Assembly (NCBI GenBank): GCA_000328365.1
Contig: KB310189.1
Location: 34,178 to 98,177, forward strand
Length of the DNA: 64,000 nt
Direction of reading: 5' to 3'
DNA from: Capitella teleta
Lineage: Eukaryota; Annelida; Polychaeta; Capitellidae
In this document: positions 44,349 to 56,959 of the stretch, piece after piece
How positions within the stretch are numbered: the stretch's first letter is position 1
Layout of the letters: the number at the start of each line of letters is the position of its first letter
Notes under the pieces: generated by a model
Told to the model about the DNA's origin: nothing
What the model saw: only the letters and a program-made list of their open reading frames with translations
Database searches by the model: none
Translations under genes and position numbers: made by a program

Positions 44349-47300
44349 CTAGAAAGGGAAGCAGTTCACAAATGAATCACAGACAAGCGAGCGACTCACA
44401 TTCTCTGCGTGTCTCCGCGGGACGCGATGAGTAGCGCGATCGGATGTCTTCCAAGTGCGCCCTCATGCGCACGAATCGATCGCGCCTCCGCTGGGCTGTC
44501 ATCTGCTGGTACTGGAGCCGACTGCTCCACGCAGCGTTGGCGCTGGTGCGCGACCGCTCGTTGGACAGGGCCCTCATGCGTTCGTTCAGGCGTCTCTGGA
44601 TCTCAGAGACGCGCTGATCCAGCTCGTTCACTCGGTTCTCCAGCTCGGCCGAGTAAACGCCAAACGAGCCGAGGTCTGGCTCGTCACTGAGGGGGGGGGC
44701 ACTGCTGTCGTTGCTACCCACACTGAGGGCATCCAGCTCGCTCTCCTCGTCCATGGGGTCGTCCCCTGCCACGGATGACCGACTGCTGTCGTCCACTCCG
44801 GTCACGTTGCTCGCAGGCGACGAGGCACTCCCTCGTGAACCCGCCTCGGTGATCATGCTGTCGACATCATCGTTGTCGTTCACAGAGCGACTGTCTGGCC
44901 AGTCGCTGACCTCGATCTCTTCGTCGTAGCGGTCCGGGGGATTGGGGGGCACGTACGGGGTGACCCTGGGGGCGGCCAGCTCGTGCCGCAGCTGATCAAG
45001 GTTGCGAAGGGTTTCACTGAGGTCGATGCGACGTGACCTCACCTGGTCCAGCGTGTGCCGGACCTCATTCTCGATAATGGACGACAGACGGTGAGGCTGC
45101 CTCCTGCTGTGTGGGGAAGCGGCCGCTGCATTGCTGGGAAGGGGACTGCCGCTGGTGCTGCGCGAAACCCTCGAAGGAACAACCAACATCTCGCGCAGGC
45201 GCAGTGAGTGCCGGGGAAGGGAATTGGAATTGCGATCGAGGCGCTCGAAAGGGGCGCAGATGCGACACGCTAAGGGACAGAGAGGGCCATGGGGTCCTGA
45301 TGAGGAAGAGAGGGCGTCGTCCCCGGCAACAGCAGCGGATGACGAAGCAGCAGTGGAGAGGTACCCAGTGGAAGGTCTGGAGGAAACAGTGCTGGTGGTG
45401 CTCACACTGGCGAGGGAAGAGACAGACAGCAGGCCTCCCTGGGGACGTAGGGTGGTGCCCCCTGGGCCCATGTTGAAGAACGCCGTGGATCGAGGAGCTG
45501 CGACTGGGGTGGCTGCAGAAGGGGCTGTGGAAGTGGTGCTGGGGGAGGAGCCGGCCACCACAGTCACGGCCCCAATGGCGCTGTTCTCCCGGAATGACAA
45601 GCTGCGCGAGGAGCTGAGGGCTGAAGACACTGGCAGGTTGCCAGCGTCCGCTCTTGTGGAGGGAACGCCAGGCACTGTGAGCTGAGACCTGAGCAGAGAG
45701 TCAAACGAAAGGCAACGCGGCACAGACGACGACGACGACGAGACAAGGAGACTGCCGCAGTCGTGACGGGCGGGGGCTGCTCGGACGTTGTCGTGCCCAT
45801 GATGCCAAGAGGAGGGAACACTCGAGGGTCGGGGAGCTGAGGAGCCGAGGGATCTGCCTCTAAGGGAATGGGAAGAGGGTTGGACTCGGAGAGCAGACCG
45901 TGCAGGCTGTGCACGCTGGCTGACGACCGAAGATTCAGCGTTGAAGTGCGTTGAGCGTAGCTGCGAGCATCGCTTAAAGAAGCCATGTGGTGCGGAGACA
46001 GAGACAGCGGTCGCGAGGTTGACAATGCATCTGGAAGAGAAGAGATGAGAACTGGGCCAGGGTGAGAGTGCAATGAGTGCTCACTGAGAAAGCGCGCCGA
46101 GGGGGCGTGGTTGTCATTCGCCGCTGGGTAAGGGGCTACGCGCTCTCTCGTCCGTTGCGAGATCTCTTCCACAATCGCTCTGTACTGCTGCGAGTAGAAA
46201 GTCCTCCTCTCGCGAGGCACAGGGGGATTGACATTAAACGCGCCCTCTTCCCCAATGTACCTGCGGGAGAGATCGTTAAGAGGATGCGCATGGGGGAGGG
46301 AGGCAGACTCACCCGATGTCTTCCTCGTCAGCATGGATGGTGGCGCTGTTGGCGATGCCGGTGAACAAGCGATGACCGCACGGATCAAACTTGACCCAGC
46401 TGTCAAAACACAATCAGACGTTTCCTCCTCGCGTGCCCCGTCAATCACTTACCGAACTTTCTCGTAGCTGTGAGCCGTCTTGCAGCGAGTGAAGGGTTCG
46501 CTCTGCTGCGTCCAGTCCCAGAACAGCAGCTCATTGGCCAGCGCAATGACCAGCACTTGGTCCACGGGATGGAACGCCAGCGAAGTGATGGACACGTTCT
46601 CCTCCGTGCACCAAACCTCACTGCCTCCTCCCTGCGACGATAATTGACGAGAAAAAGCAAATGAAATGAGAGAATTCACTACCGGCCATAAGAATTCAGA
46701 AACAACTTATATACACCATATCATTAGACCCCGTACTAATATTACCACAGCGGAGAAGAATTGCAATTCCCAAACACATAACGTTGTCAACACAAATTGC
46801 TGCATTATGTATTTACCAGATATGTAAATCTGAAGAAAATCAATCAAAAGCAGGATATAAAAAGTATCCCCCTGGGAAAGGCATGCAGCCTGAAGCACTC
46901 ATTCGCCAGGTGCTGCGGACATAAATTAAGAGAGTTCACAAAGGTCACCCACCCTGAGGTCCCAGATGCGGACTTCCCCGGCCAGGCATCCGGTGGCGAG
47001 AATGTCGTTGGATGAAGGGTGGTAGGCAATGCTCCAAGGGGTGCGGGGATGCCCGGTCAGGATGTGGCTACACTTGCCAGTGCGAATCTCCGTGATGCGC
47101 ACAGTGTGGTCGCAGTGTGTGGAGGCAAGGCGGGTGCTGGAAAGACATGCAGGTCAGGCACAAAGGAAATTGCGCTCGACTTCAAAGCAAACATCATTGA
47201 GGAAGCAGCCCCCTTCTCTTCCTCCTCCCGCAATGACCTCAGATGACCAGCGATCAGTCGACTGGAGGCACAAACAAACACCTCTGGTCCTCCCCCTTCC

Positions 47301-48101
47301 CTCGGGGATCACGTGACAAACACGGGGACAACATTACAACCCCCCCCCCCTTCCGTCCCTCTTCCGAAAAATACGAAAAGGGCGCTGGATTATGTAATAG
47401 GAGTGCCTGGAGTGGACGGCCGGTCACAGTAACCTTCGACCCCGTGACCGGCGGTCAGCGGTGACAGACTGACCATTAAGAGCAGCAGGGTGTGGTGCGG
47501 TAAACAACCAGAGTCACGCAAGGGTCACTGCTCATAATATTGACGCAACAGATTAATTGCATTACGTCATGAATTGCGTAAGAAGTTTGCTGCGAGAACA
47601 GAGAAGGCGGTGATCAGTGATCACACGCCAGCATCTCTCGTACTTGATGACGTCACACAACAAAGGAAGGCAGAGAAAGGGGGTCAATCTACGATCAGCC
47701 GGACGCTGGTATTACATAATCAAGGGAAACTCCCCTGCCTATCGCCACAGATCCGTGCGCCGCACTTGACAAGCACTGAACATGCATGCAATAACAAAAC
47801 ATTCACAACCAGACCGAACGTTGAACTCACCCATCAGGACTGAATGCGACTAACAGCGTGGATCGTGTTTGTCCGGAAAGCTCACAAGGCTGCAAAGAGA
47901 ACAAGTAAAACACGATTGAAAACTGACCAAACAACAAAAGTAAGAGAGACAAGAAAAACTGACCAGGTTCTTATTTGGAAGCGTCGCCTTATCCTCGAGA
48001 AGGGCGCGCACAGCCCTCTGGGGGGTGAGGTCAGAGGTCCTTCCACATCCAAGCTCACGTCGGCTGAGGAAATGAGGCAGACCTCGCGACTTCCTCCTCA
48101 T
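43047..48101 (-). CDS. AMBRA1: AMBRA1 (autophagy and beclin-1 regulator, WD40, CUL4 adaptor)
   Basis: Fourteen exons: 47964-48101, 47831-47889, 46953-47136, 46453-46631, 46313-46399, 46085-46260, about 45787-46030, 44400-45688, 44282-44348, 43948-44234, 43714-43899, 43503-43657, 43308-43447, 43047-43257. All phases agree, giving about 1,133 residues (human about 1,300). The start MRRKSRGLPHF is chosen because it is the first ATG of the exon carrying ALLEDKATLP (human LVEDK). The two ends form the split WD40 propeller around a long disordered middle, as in the family. AMBRA1 is a substrate receptor of CUL4-DDB1 ligase acting on D-type cyclins and autophagy factors, and binds beclin-1. Introns are about 50-100 bases, except those after exons 2 and 3. 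Confidence 0.95.
44400..46260 (-). CDS. AMBRA1: AMBRA1 disordered middle region
   Basis: Exons 46085-46260, about 45787-46030 and 44400-45688. It opens YIGEEGAFNVNPPVPRERRT and is then Ser/Pro/Thr-rich with low-complexity stretches. It ends in an Arg-rich, Glu-rich stretch likely to be helical (NELDQRVSEIQRRLNERMR). The intron between the last two exons (45691-45786) is inferred from a change of frame: a good pyrimidine tract with CTCAG acceptor, but a poor donor (AAC|GTCCGA), beside a (CGT)5 run. In the family this region binds beclin-1 and other partners. Confidence 0.8.
46313..48101 (-). CDS. AMBRA1: AMBRA1 N-terminal WD40 repeats
   Basis: Five exons. After the start exon comes STLLVAFSPDG and TRLASTHCDHTVRITEIRTG. 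These are followed by [66 protein letters not shown] and KVRWVKFDPCGHRLFTGIAN. Each has its counterpart at the same place in human AMBRA1 ([37 protein letters not shown]). The WD dipeptides and GH turns are intact, so the propeller should fold and contact DDB1. Confidence 0.95.
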
Positions 48102-48199
48102 CACGACGAGCGACAGTCAGCGGCAGTGAAAGCGCGCTCCTGCAACAGCAGCGAATCAGTGAGATTGGCCGCAATTAGAACACGGCGTTGTCATGGCGA

Positions 48200-50930
48200 C
48201 GCTGGACACGGAGGCTAGCCCGTACATTGAAATAGTATTGTAGTGAACGAGGTGAGGGGGGATCCGTGTTGAGTAATGAACGAGTATAGATGGTGATTAC
48301 TTAGTAAAATGGCGTGATCATCGTGACGAAGGTCTTGCAACGATCGCAGCATTACGTCATCATCGAAGCCGCTACATTCCGCTACATTGGACCAATACTG
48401 ATTATGGCACGGAAGAAATCTAGAAGAATAATTCTAGATAACAACATACAATGCGGGCCCTATACACTGTTATAAATAATTTATAATCCTGAACTCCTAA
48501 TAAATCCTACTAATTAAAAACATCAAAGACATCAATATCTTGATGATGAAGCAAACAAAAAGAAATAAAAATACATGCAGGTGTCAGTCAGAAGTGACGA
48601 CCTTTCGCCGAACTGACCACGGGCAACTGACCCGATGACCTCCTCCCACTAATGGCTGTAATGAGGACTGCAGGCTATCAACGGAAGAGGAGGTGGAGGA
48701 GGTGGAGGAGGCACGAATGAGGAAACGTGCGAAAACAAGAGGCTGTTCCGCGTCGGCAGCAGCAGAATTCGCAGAGCAATTACTCAGAGAGGCCGCTTGA
48801 CCTCTCAGCTGACCGCTCAATCGCAGATAAACGAATGCCGCTCAATCAGTGATTACACAAACGATGCAATTCGTAGAGATCCAGATTCCAGAAGTATGGT
48901 TGAACAATAATGCACCTGCATAACACGGAGATTGACAACATCTGAGAAGAGAACGAAGAACGTGTCCAGCAAGCATCGACCGAGAGCGGCCGAGCAGCAG
49001 CAGTTCTAGCGAAGGTTCATCCCAGCAGAGTGAACCCACTCGCCCAGGGTGCTCTCCGCTTTGGCTTCACCCGAACTGACCTCCTGGAGCATTGAGATCC
49101 AGCGGAGGCGGCAACAGCACAGAGCCCGGTGCAAATAGCCAAGCAGCAGCATATGCATGCTGAACCGAAATGGAGAGAACATCTTGTTGACGACGTCCAC
49201 CTCCTCACGTGACCTCGCGTGACACGTGGGGTCGTAAGGTCAGAGAACGGCGCTGTCACGGAGCCAATTACTTCGACAGGCCAACACGTCACGAAGAAGC
49301 GAATAGGCGGACAACCGCAGAGCGAATGATCGAACACAGGTCGAAGCACTTATCATCCAAGAGTCACAGAAACAGAACACGGGAGGAAGCGACAGGCTCG
49401 GATTTACTTCTAAACCAACACCCGAAAGATCTTCATTTGAATCCATAGCTCACGTCGTATTTGGCATAGTGCCAATAAACACGTCGAAGGATAATGGTTG
49501 AGAGAACCGTTTGTCACAGAGTCATGACTCGGAGATCAACGCCGTAGCACACAGGAGATCTCAAGTCAAAGAGAGGTGGAAAGTGGAGCATACATTTGGC
49601 AACATGCCATGAGAAGACAACACACCAAGTCGTGCATTATTCGTGGGTTCATTATACTGTTCAGAGAGTTCATACATTATAGGTATGTATTGATTATACA
49701 TGAATATCAAAAGTTATCAAACATACGCCCAATACTAAAGTATGACGTATTTCTGTGTCAAAACAGATTACATGACAGCGAATACCTCAGCAGCGAGCGT
49801 AGTCATAGCCCCGAGGAAAGAGAGGACAACTTCAGACTGCGAAATCACCGCATAACCATGCAGCCAAAACAGCAATTACGCAGATGTACGCATTCAGAAA
49901 CCAATGCCGTTCCCATGACAACACCAACCGTCGTGCGCGCAAAAAAAAAATAATGGTCACCAAGGCAACCCAAACACCACACGTGTTGCCCTCGAGATGC
50001 TGCATTCTGAATCTCATACAAAATAAAAGCAGTCTTGAAAATAATCGGCTCAAAGGCGCGAGTACTACTGACATATATCACTATCAGATGACAACTCCTG
50101 AGCTGCACATCTTCACATAGCAGGATGTAGCAACCGGTAGCGATCAACGAACCCTGGCAGGCCAACATAAATTACATAATCAGCCTCAGATACAGCAGAA
50201 GAAAAGCTTAATTTCTAGGCCCGACTAGTCAATTGCAATATCAATCGGGGGTCTTGCCTGAAAGCAGCCTTAATTATTAATTTGCACACGTTTTAAAATT
50301 GAGGAGTTTTGGGACCGGAATCTCGCGACAAAGCCAAACTCCATTCTTCTGCACACACGAAGCGTGTAGATTAGAAACTGAAAGAACTTGTTGGCGAATA
50401 TGAGTGACAGCCGTGGAGATCTACGCGGGGCCTTGGACTTCTCATGCATATACAATGCCTTGTATTATCTTACAGTCTGAAGAAAGACATCGCGCTTATT
50501 GTACTCTGTGTCAGATGAGGAATTATTCACTCCAGAGCAGCTTCTCAACAACATTTCCCAAGGACTCTCTTAAATCTCTATTTATATAATTTTATGGTTT
50601 TTATAGCATGAGGAACAGTAGCCAAAAGCTCAAAAAGAGAGAGCCACAGCGTCCATAAGACAGACGAAGAACAGCGTCCACAAGACATCATGAGAGCCCA
50701 GAAGCTCACATAGAGAGAACTCTCAGCAAATGCATTTGATATCTGAGATGTGGTATTGCCATCATACGAGATCAAGATTCTCCATCATCTTACGTCATAC
50801 TTACATATGATACACAATCACACAAGCAATTAAAAGTTCAAAGTTCAAAGAATAAAGAGAATAAGGAAGCAAAAATTCTCTCGATGCAAAATATGGTTTC
50901 ATACGTTAATTTGCGCTATTTGGGCGTCGG
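48200..50930. other. Upstream of AMBRA1, no gene recognised
   Basis: The AMBRA1 promoter should lie in the first few hundred bases (TTACGTCA at 48352). Open frames on both strands between 48.6 and 50.2 kb show no family resemblance and no splice pattern I can support. Confidence 0.5.
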
Positions 50931-50931
50931 G

Positions 50932-51222
50932 AACTAGGGATACTCTCTACTCAATTTTGAATCTCGATAGATCCCAATAATCCTGCATATAATAAATATA
51001 ATTATATGCTACCATAGGCACATCAGACAGTAACACACAGCGCCCGGCCTTTGTATGCAGTTAAGTAGCACTATGGTGGTGTGCTGCCAATCGCACAAGA
51101 TGCCGTCACATTATTTTATAAGTGACAATCAGAAATTCCTAACACCTTCAACGACTGGTGATCGAGCCTCCAACACGGAACCTCGACCTTCCCAAGTGAC
51201 ATAGAATTGCAGTCAAACCGGA
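50932..51222 (-). mobile_element. Diverged SINE copy
   Basis: It shares ACACAGCGCCCGGCCTT, CCATAGGCACATCAGACAGT and, in the head, TAGAATTGCAGTCAAACCGG with the 41-kb SINE, in the same order, at lower identity. This suggests an older insertion of the same family. Confidence 0.6.
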
Positions 51223-51229
51223 CGTGCAA

Positions 51230-52310
51230 TCATGTCAAAAGACAGGGATTTCAATCTCACAAGCTCAATTGTTTAAGTGTCGAGGGCAGCATTTCTGCAT
51301 TATTGCTTCCACAATCACTCAATCACTCTGCATATTGCCTCAAGGAAGGAAGGCGTGCATCATGTCTGTCATCCACTGATGGCAAAAGGAGAGAAATGTC
51401 AAATGCATCATGTGCAACATCTGCACTCAAATCATGTAATAATTGTGTGCAATTGGGTCGAACAACAAGCATCTAAGTACTGGTGTGCATGTACACATTA
51501 TACAGGAGTATATATTCTGCACTGCCCCCATTACGTATGGACTATTGTACAATGTTATGTATGTAAATTTGATGCATCTAATCGCAGACCCTGAATGTGC
51601 ATCACTTGCTAATATAGCGTCATAGCAGGGATCTCTAAGGGCGGCTGCTCCATCAATTAGCGCAACAATACTTCTGTTTCCAACAATGGTTCGCAAAGAG
51701 ATACGGTGCACATGTACTTGTTTGTGGACTGAAGAGAAGTTGCACAGATGCATCAAAGAGACTACATTTGGTCATTGATCACAAGACAAGAAGTTATTGA
51801 TTGATTGGGGTTACAAAATGACCATTCATTCAATTCATGCAATTGAATCGATTGATTATCAATTGACAATATAATATCACCAGAAAAAAGAACCGAACCT
51901 TCACGATTCAGAAATCAGGATCAAGATAACTGAAGAGAGATAGGAACATGACGATTACCAGGTTTGCAAGCTGGAGTTAGAGCCATAACATGTTTTTTTC
52001 AGTTCTGACTTACTTGTCATTCAAATAATATTTCACTGCATTTCATAATAATGATATTGATGAGGCTCGTCATTGTTGAATGATGAAAAGAATCATGCCG
52101 GAGTAAAAATTCAATTTTCATTCATTCGATGCATTTCCAACTTCAATTTAATGAAATCAACACGGTAATTGTGGTGCAAGGTCCGACCACACAAAGATCA
52201 CTACATTTTTGTCATTTAATGTTCTTTCCTAGGTTTTACTTTACCACTTTACAATTGATCAGGATATGGATGTTGAACGTTTGTACCTATTTTGTAAACG
52301 TTTTGAAAAT
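51230..52310. other. No gene recognised
   Basis: AT-rich stretch; open frames near 51207-51756 on both strands overlap each other and resemble no known family. Confidence 0.5.
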
Positions 52311-52312
52311 GA

Positions 52313-53068
52313 CAGAGTCAGACCCTGTTAATCCGCCCTCCTCCGTTCCCAAGGAAACAGGCGCATTAACGAAAAGGGCGGATTACATGTCCGACCACAA
52401 ATAAATGAAAATTAGATGCCGTACAAAAACCCATGTATAGCATATAGTGGCATGTGCCATTAGGTTACAAGCAGGTCGTAAATAAAATAATCGATCAAAT
52501 GAAGTTGGCAATGTTGAGAGTAGAGACAATAACTGAAGGAGGGTCATTGTGGGCTCTCATTTTATGTGTTCATGGATCAGCTTCGACTCTCCCAGTTTCA
52601 ATTCCCCTCGCTTCTCCACTAGATTCCATGATCTCCACTCACAACTCCCGTCGTTCGTTCTGCTCCTGAACATCGCCTGAGCGACCGATTTAATTGAAAG
52701 TAAGCCATCCACGCAGACATAAAGGAATCAACATGGCGACGACACCCGCATTTGATTCCTTTGTTTAGTTAACTTCTTAAACGTTGAATAAGTGGAGGGG
52801 TGCCATTTGTTGGTTAATTGACCTGACTTGAAAAAAATCGCCGACAATTGATGTGTCGTATCTTGTGTTTGTTTACACTACGATATTTTGAAGAGCGAAT
52901 TACATATGTAATATATAATAGTACTGCAGAGTACTGCGTATATTTGTTCCTGAGAACCGTGGTCGGAGGCGGATTAATGAAAAGAGCGAATTACATGACA
53001 CAATTAAACGATTCCTCCTTGGGATTTTAGGGCGGATTACATGATGGCGGATTAACAGGGTCTGACTG
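52313..53068. mobile_element. MITE-like element with terminal inverted repeats
   Basis: The ends are inverted copies: CAGAGTCAGACCCTGTTAAT at 52313 and, on the other strand, CAGTCAGACCCTGTTAATCC ending at 53068. TA follows the right end. Sub-terminal copies of a GGCGGATTAA-N-GAAAAG-N-GCGAATTACATG block occur at both ends (52347-52393, 52969-52996, 53031-53044). At 756 bases with no transposase frame it looks non-autonomous; the CAGT start and TA target suggest the Tc1/mariner-pogo group. A second copy is at 56650-56951. Confidence 0.7.
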
Positions 53069-53069
53069 T

Positions 53070-56000
53070 ATTAAATTGGGAAAATGAGACTAAATTGTGA
53101 TGTTTACTCGTAATTTGATTACAATAATAAGCCTTCATGTTACGTGAATGATGTGATGTTTATGGAAAGTTAATAGTGGCTGCATTTATCATGAGAGCTG
53201 CTTCACTGAATTCAGGCCAAAAGTCAGCCCCCTGTGCTGTCATTGAGAGCGTGCATGTTTTAGGCTTTTAGTCCTTCCAACTGCCAAAGACCTTCAAATA
53301 AATCTTCATCAGGAGTATACATGTCCACTGGTTGCTCAAGGGCCATATCCTTGGTTATGTAATTGCTGAATTACATCTTCTGTCACCCCCTGCAATCCAA
53401 ACACATTTACGAGCAAGGGAATTTGGCTGGTGAGCAACATTTAATAAGTGGATCGACATACCATCAGTGGTAGAGTCAACCTGATATGTTGCTGCAGGAC
53501 ACGAATTTAAGAGCCTGTCAAGATTCATGGAGGAATCAGCGCCGTTGATCAGTAACTGAGTAAGACAAAACAGAGACGAGCGATGAATTTCTAGTGGTCA
53601 ACAGATCCCAGCTGACACCAAGAACAGAAGCTTGAGTTGACACTTGACATTGTGAGATCTCAAACGGCAACTTCTGTATTTGACGAAGTCCCGCTCAAAC
53701 AACTCATTGGAAAGAGCTCTTGGAAAACAGAGCCGGCCAGTGCTAGCGTTAATCGTGACTGTCTGTGTTTCCATTAATGCAACATAACCAATGGTCAAGT
53801 TTTAGGATTAGAAACATGGTAGGTGTCCTAGAAAATCGCTTGTTAAAATAAGAAAAATAGCGAAAAATATTTTTTTTTTCACACCTGACTGGTGGCAAAA
53901 TGATTATTCTATCTATTTCCAAAAATGAAATAAAAAAATATCCAGGTGTTTAGTCGCAGGACACGCTGATATGACGAGGCCCATTGTAAAAGATGGGGAA
54001 CTCGGTGTTTCATCACAGCTCATGACGTCACGCCTAATTAGCAATATATCTCCCGCGAAATCGTTAGCGATGATATTCCTTGTGTGGGCCAGGCATATAA
54101 ATCATTTTTGGTGCATCAAATAACGACTCAAAGTCCAATTTTAACCAGTTCTCCCTCCCTTTAAGTACTTTACACAATTTCTTCAATTCACCAAGAACCA
54201 TCACTGAGTCACTGAGTCGGTTAGTAAATACTAAATAGTGTGGTTTAGTAACATAATGCAGTTTCGCATCCGAGAAACGTGAAGGAGGTCAACATAAACA
54301 AGGCAATGAAACTCTTCAACTTGGCCTCCCCTTAAAAGACGGTCAATTTTTTTTAAAACAGACATCACTCAGTAAGTTAGTTACTAGTTAGTAACCCAGG
54401 ACTGGAGCGGTTGTGCAGATAATATTTAATTATAAATATTAATAGTTTAGCTCAAATTCAACGAAAATAATCCGAATATCTCAATATGAATATCTGGTTA
54501 CACTAGAAAGCCCCCTCCGAGTCGGGAAAGATTTGAATTTCCAGTATTCAAACCCAAATTTGTATCGACTCGATGATCGACCGTCAACTGAAGTACTAGT
54601 CTACTGAACAAGTAATTCTAATAGTTCACGTATTTACAGTTCTAGTTTACTTTCGTGACGTAGGTAAACTATAACTGTTGAGACGGCTGGCAAAAAAAAA
54701 CGCCTCCTACGATGACATCCCTGTAAATAAGAAATATTGAAACGTGAATCTTACTTTCAAGGTGTGAATCCACCGAGTGAATAATCCTTATGTTGAAATA
54801 TGCGGATTTTAGAACAACAAATCCATAACACCTTTACACAACAAAATCTTGCAGTTTGGATATCGATTGCTGCACAATGCGCTTGCGCCAAAAATTGCAG
54901 CTTCCGGTTTTTAGAAGCAGCGAATGAGGTCGGCGAAAAAGAGCGGCAGTTTCGGATTTGGCAATGGCGAGACTACGCTGAGATCAGGTTGGTCACGTCG
55001 GCCATGTTACCTCGAATGATCCCTGATCCAATTTCGAGAATGAAAAACATCTTCCAAGAATCGACATACCCCTGCTTTTATGCAGATTTATTCCGGGGTA
55101 TTTGTCCCCGTGCTAGCAATATAAAATAACACCAGATCACAGATATAATCTGATTATAAAATAATCAGCGATTATTTAATCAACAAGCCAGTGTCAAAAC
55201 ACTATTAATAACATGATTGTTTCACTTTTTTCTTTTAACCGATATACCTGAACCACTGAGTCTTTAAACATATTTGATTTCATACTGGTCTTAGCTAATA
55301 GTTGCATAATATGTCATGGTAAATAGCTTTCAGAGATTTGGATTGTGCAACACTAATATCTGAATATTATTTATTTGAATACCAGTACTATTGATTAGGT
55401 CCTCAATCTGTCAATGAAAAGTCCCCAGAATAATGTGACCTATATATATGTTTTCTCATATAATTTGATATACATGTAACAACATTAGTTTTATATTCTA
55501 TCAAAGCAGAAAGAGAACTATGCATTCTTTAATTCTGAGTTAAAATGTCAACATTTTCAGTAGAAGTTAAAAGTTAGGTGAATTTTAATCTTCAATCACT
55601 TGAATCAGTGGCGCAATGCCAGTATCTCTAACTTCACAATACTTTCCCTAGTTATGAGACCCCCAAAGTTAACATGTTACATGTAAGCCCTCGTTTGGCT
55701 GTGGTCACAAACAAGCATCAACAACGGAGCACACACTTACGCAATGACATGAATCCGTCTTTATCCAACCAGGTTCCACAATTTAACATTATACAATGTG
55801 TCATGCTGTGGTGAACATGACCCATCAAATAAGAAACGTTAGACAAATGTGGGAGACATGTGTAGGTAACATTTCCTAACATTACAAAATAACATTATCT
55901 AGCATTATTCAGGATGGGGCAATAACGTTATCTAAGGTTACCATGGTAACGTTAGGTCATGTTATCTAACATTACCAAAACTTTACACCTAATTAAACCC

Positions 56001-56420
56001 AAAATAACTTAACTTAACCTAACCTAACAAAAAAATAACCTGCGTAGTAGCATGGTATATATAGAATAATACTTCTGGTTCATAACTTGGCTTTAACATG
56101 AACAAGAGCGAGCACACCAAAGCGAATGAGATTTCTAACATAGTGTTACTTCCAACCAAAGCAGGCCCGTCATTTCCTTACTTTGACATTTAATTAAGTA
56201 ACGTATAGATGCTCTCCCTGCATGCAGCATCAGGAGCCCGATAGCTCACACATGTGGGCAATGTTATGCTCACATTACCTGCATGTAACCATGAGACCTC
56301 AGAGATCATGCATACACGCCCATTAGACTTACATTACCTGCAGTTGGCCAAATTTTCACCAGCTGGTAACATTGAGGCATTGTTCCGTGTTTGCTGGGGA
56401 TTGTTTTCAAACCGCGAAAT
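53070..56420. other. No gene recognised; TAACGTTA/TAACATTA-rich patch at 55.86-56.03 kb
   Basis: AT-rich. An open frame at 54800-55129 (+) has no family resemblance. From 55860 to 56030 there are many TAACATTA/TAACGTTA words around a perfect palindrome GTTACCATGGTAAC, followed by a short TTAACCTAACCTAAC stretch. Confidence 0.5.
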
Positions 56421-56435
56421 TCGACTCTTGCATGT

Positions 56436-56510
56436 TTCCCCACCAGAAATCGAAGGCACGACCCTCTGGATTCTAGGCGAGCATGCTATCACTACGCCAT
56501 CGCAGTCCAA
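56436..56510 (-). repeat. tRNA-derived sequence (SINE head or tRNA relic)
   Basis: The minus strand reads GGACTGCGATGGCGTAGTGA then TAGCATGCTCGCCTAGAATC with an A-box-like TGGCGTAGTGATAGCATG, and a decayed B-box CCTTCGATTTC. It resembles a tRNA in layout but the stems are incomplete. It differs from the tRNA-Leu copies and from the 41-kb SINE head, so it represents another family. Confidence 0.5.
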
Positions 56511-56649
56511 GACTTCCCTGAGCGTTTTTGTTTGTTTGGAAGGTCATATAGCAGTGTATAGATGATATAGATGCTTGTATCCCAAACAAATTCAGCAGCA
56601 TAATAAGAGCTATGAGTAGATCACGAGGTATTGAATGGCATCTAATTCA

Positions 56650-56951
56650 GAGTTCAAGTCTTCAAAGTTAAACGATGTTCAGGAGTGGAATAAACAAGAT
56701 GACGGAAGTTGTGATTGGAAAAGCAAGTGCAATTGAAACTCGAGAGACTCAGAGTTGATCCATATGCATGAAAAGAGAGCCGACAATGACCATCCATATA
56801 TGCCACTGTGATAATGCATTACATGGGTTTTGGCAGTTCTAGAATGACACATAATTTTCATCAAGTCATGTTCTGAAATGTATTTTGCCTTTTTTGCTAA
56901 TCTGTCAGTTTCCTTGCAATCGGAGGAGGACATATTAACAGGGTATGACTG
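56650..56951 (-). mobile_element. Second, truncated copy of the inverted-repeat element
   Basis: Reading down from 56951, CAGTCATACCCTGTTAATAT, CTCCTCCGATTGCAAGGAAA, GGTCATTGTCGGCTCTCTTT and CTCCTGAACATCG match 52313-52680 in order at perhaps 70 percent identity. The opposite terminal repeat is not found, so the copy is cut at about 56650. TA flanks the intact end. Confidence 0.65.
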
Positions 56952-56959
56952 TATGTGCA

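Noticed and set aside
44409-45685. Plus-strand open frames opposite the AMBRA1 middle exon
   Set aside because: They mirror the composition of the AMBRA1 coding strand; AMBRA1 is supported by homology at both ends and consistent splice phases.
47340-47350. C-run in the AMBRA1 intron as a G-quadruplex
   Set aside because: A single homopolymer run without the spaced G-tracts needed.
54800-55129. Plus-strand frame of 109 codons
   Set aside because: No family resemblance, no neighbouring exons, AT-rich flanks; length alone is not enough.
56008-56028. Telomere-like CCTAA repeat
   Set aside because: Only two to three units within a broader TTAAC-rich patch; no array.
56254-56565. Plus-strand frame of 103 codons
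   Set aside because: It runs through a tRNA-derived sequence on the opposite strand, so it is unlikely to be a gene.
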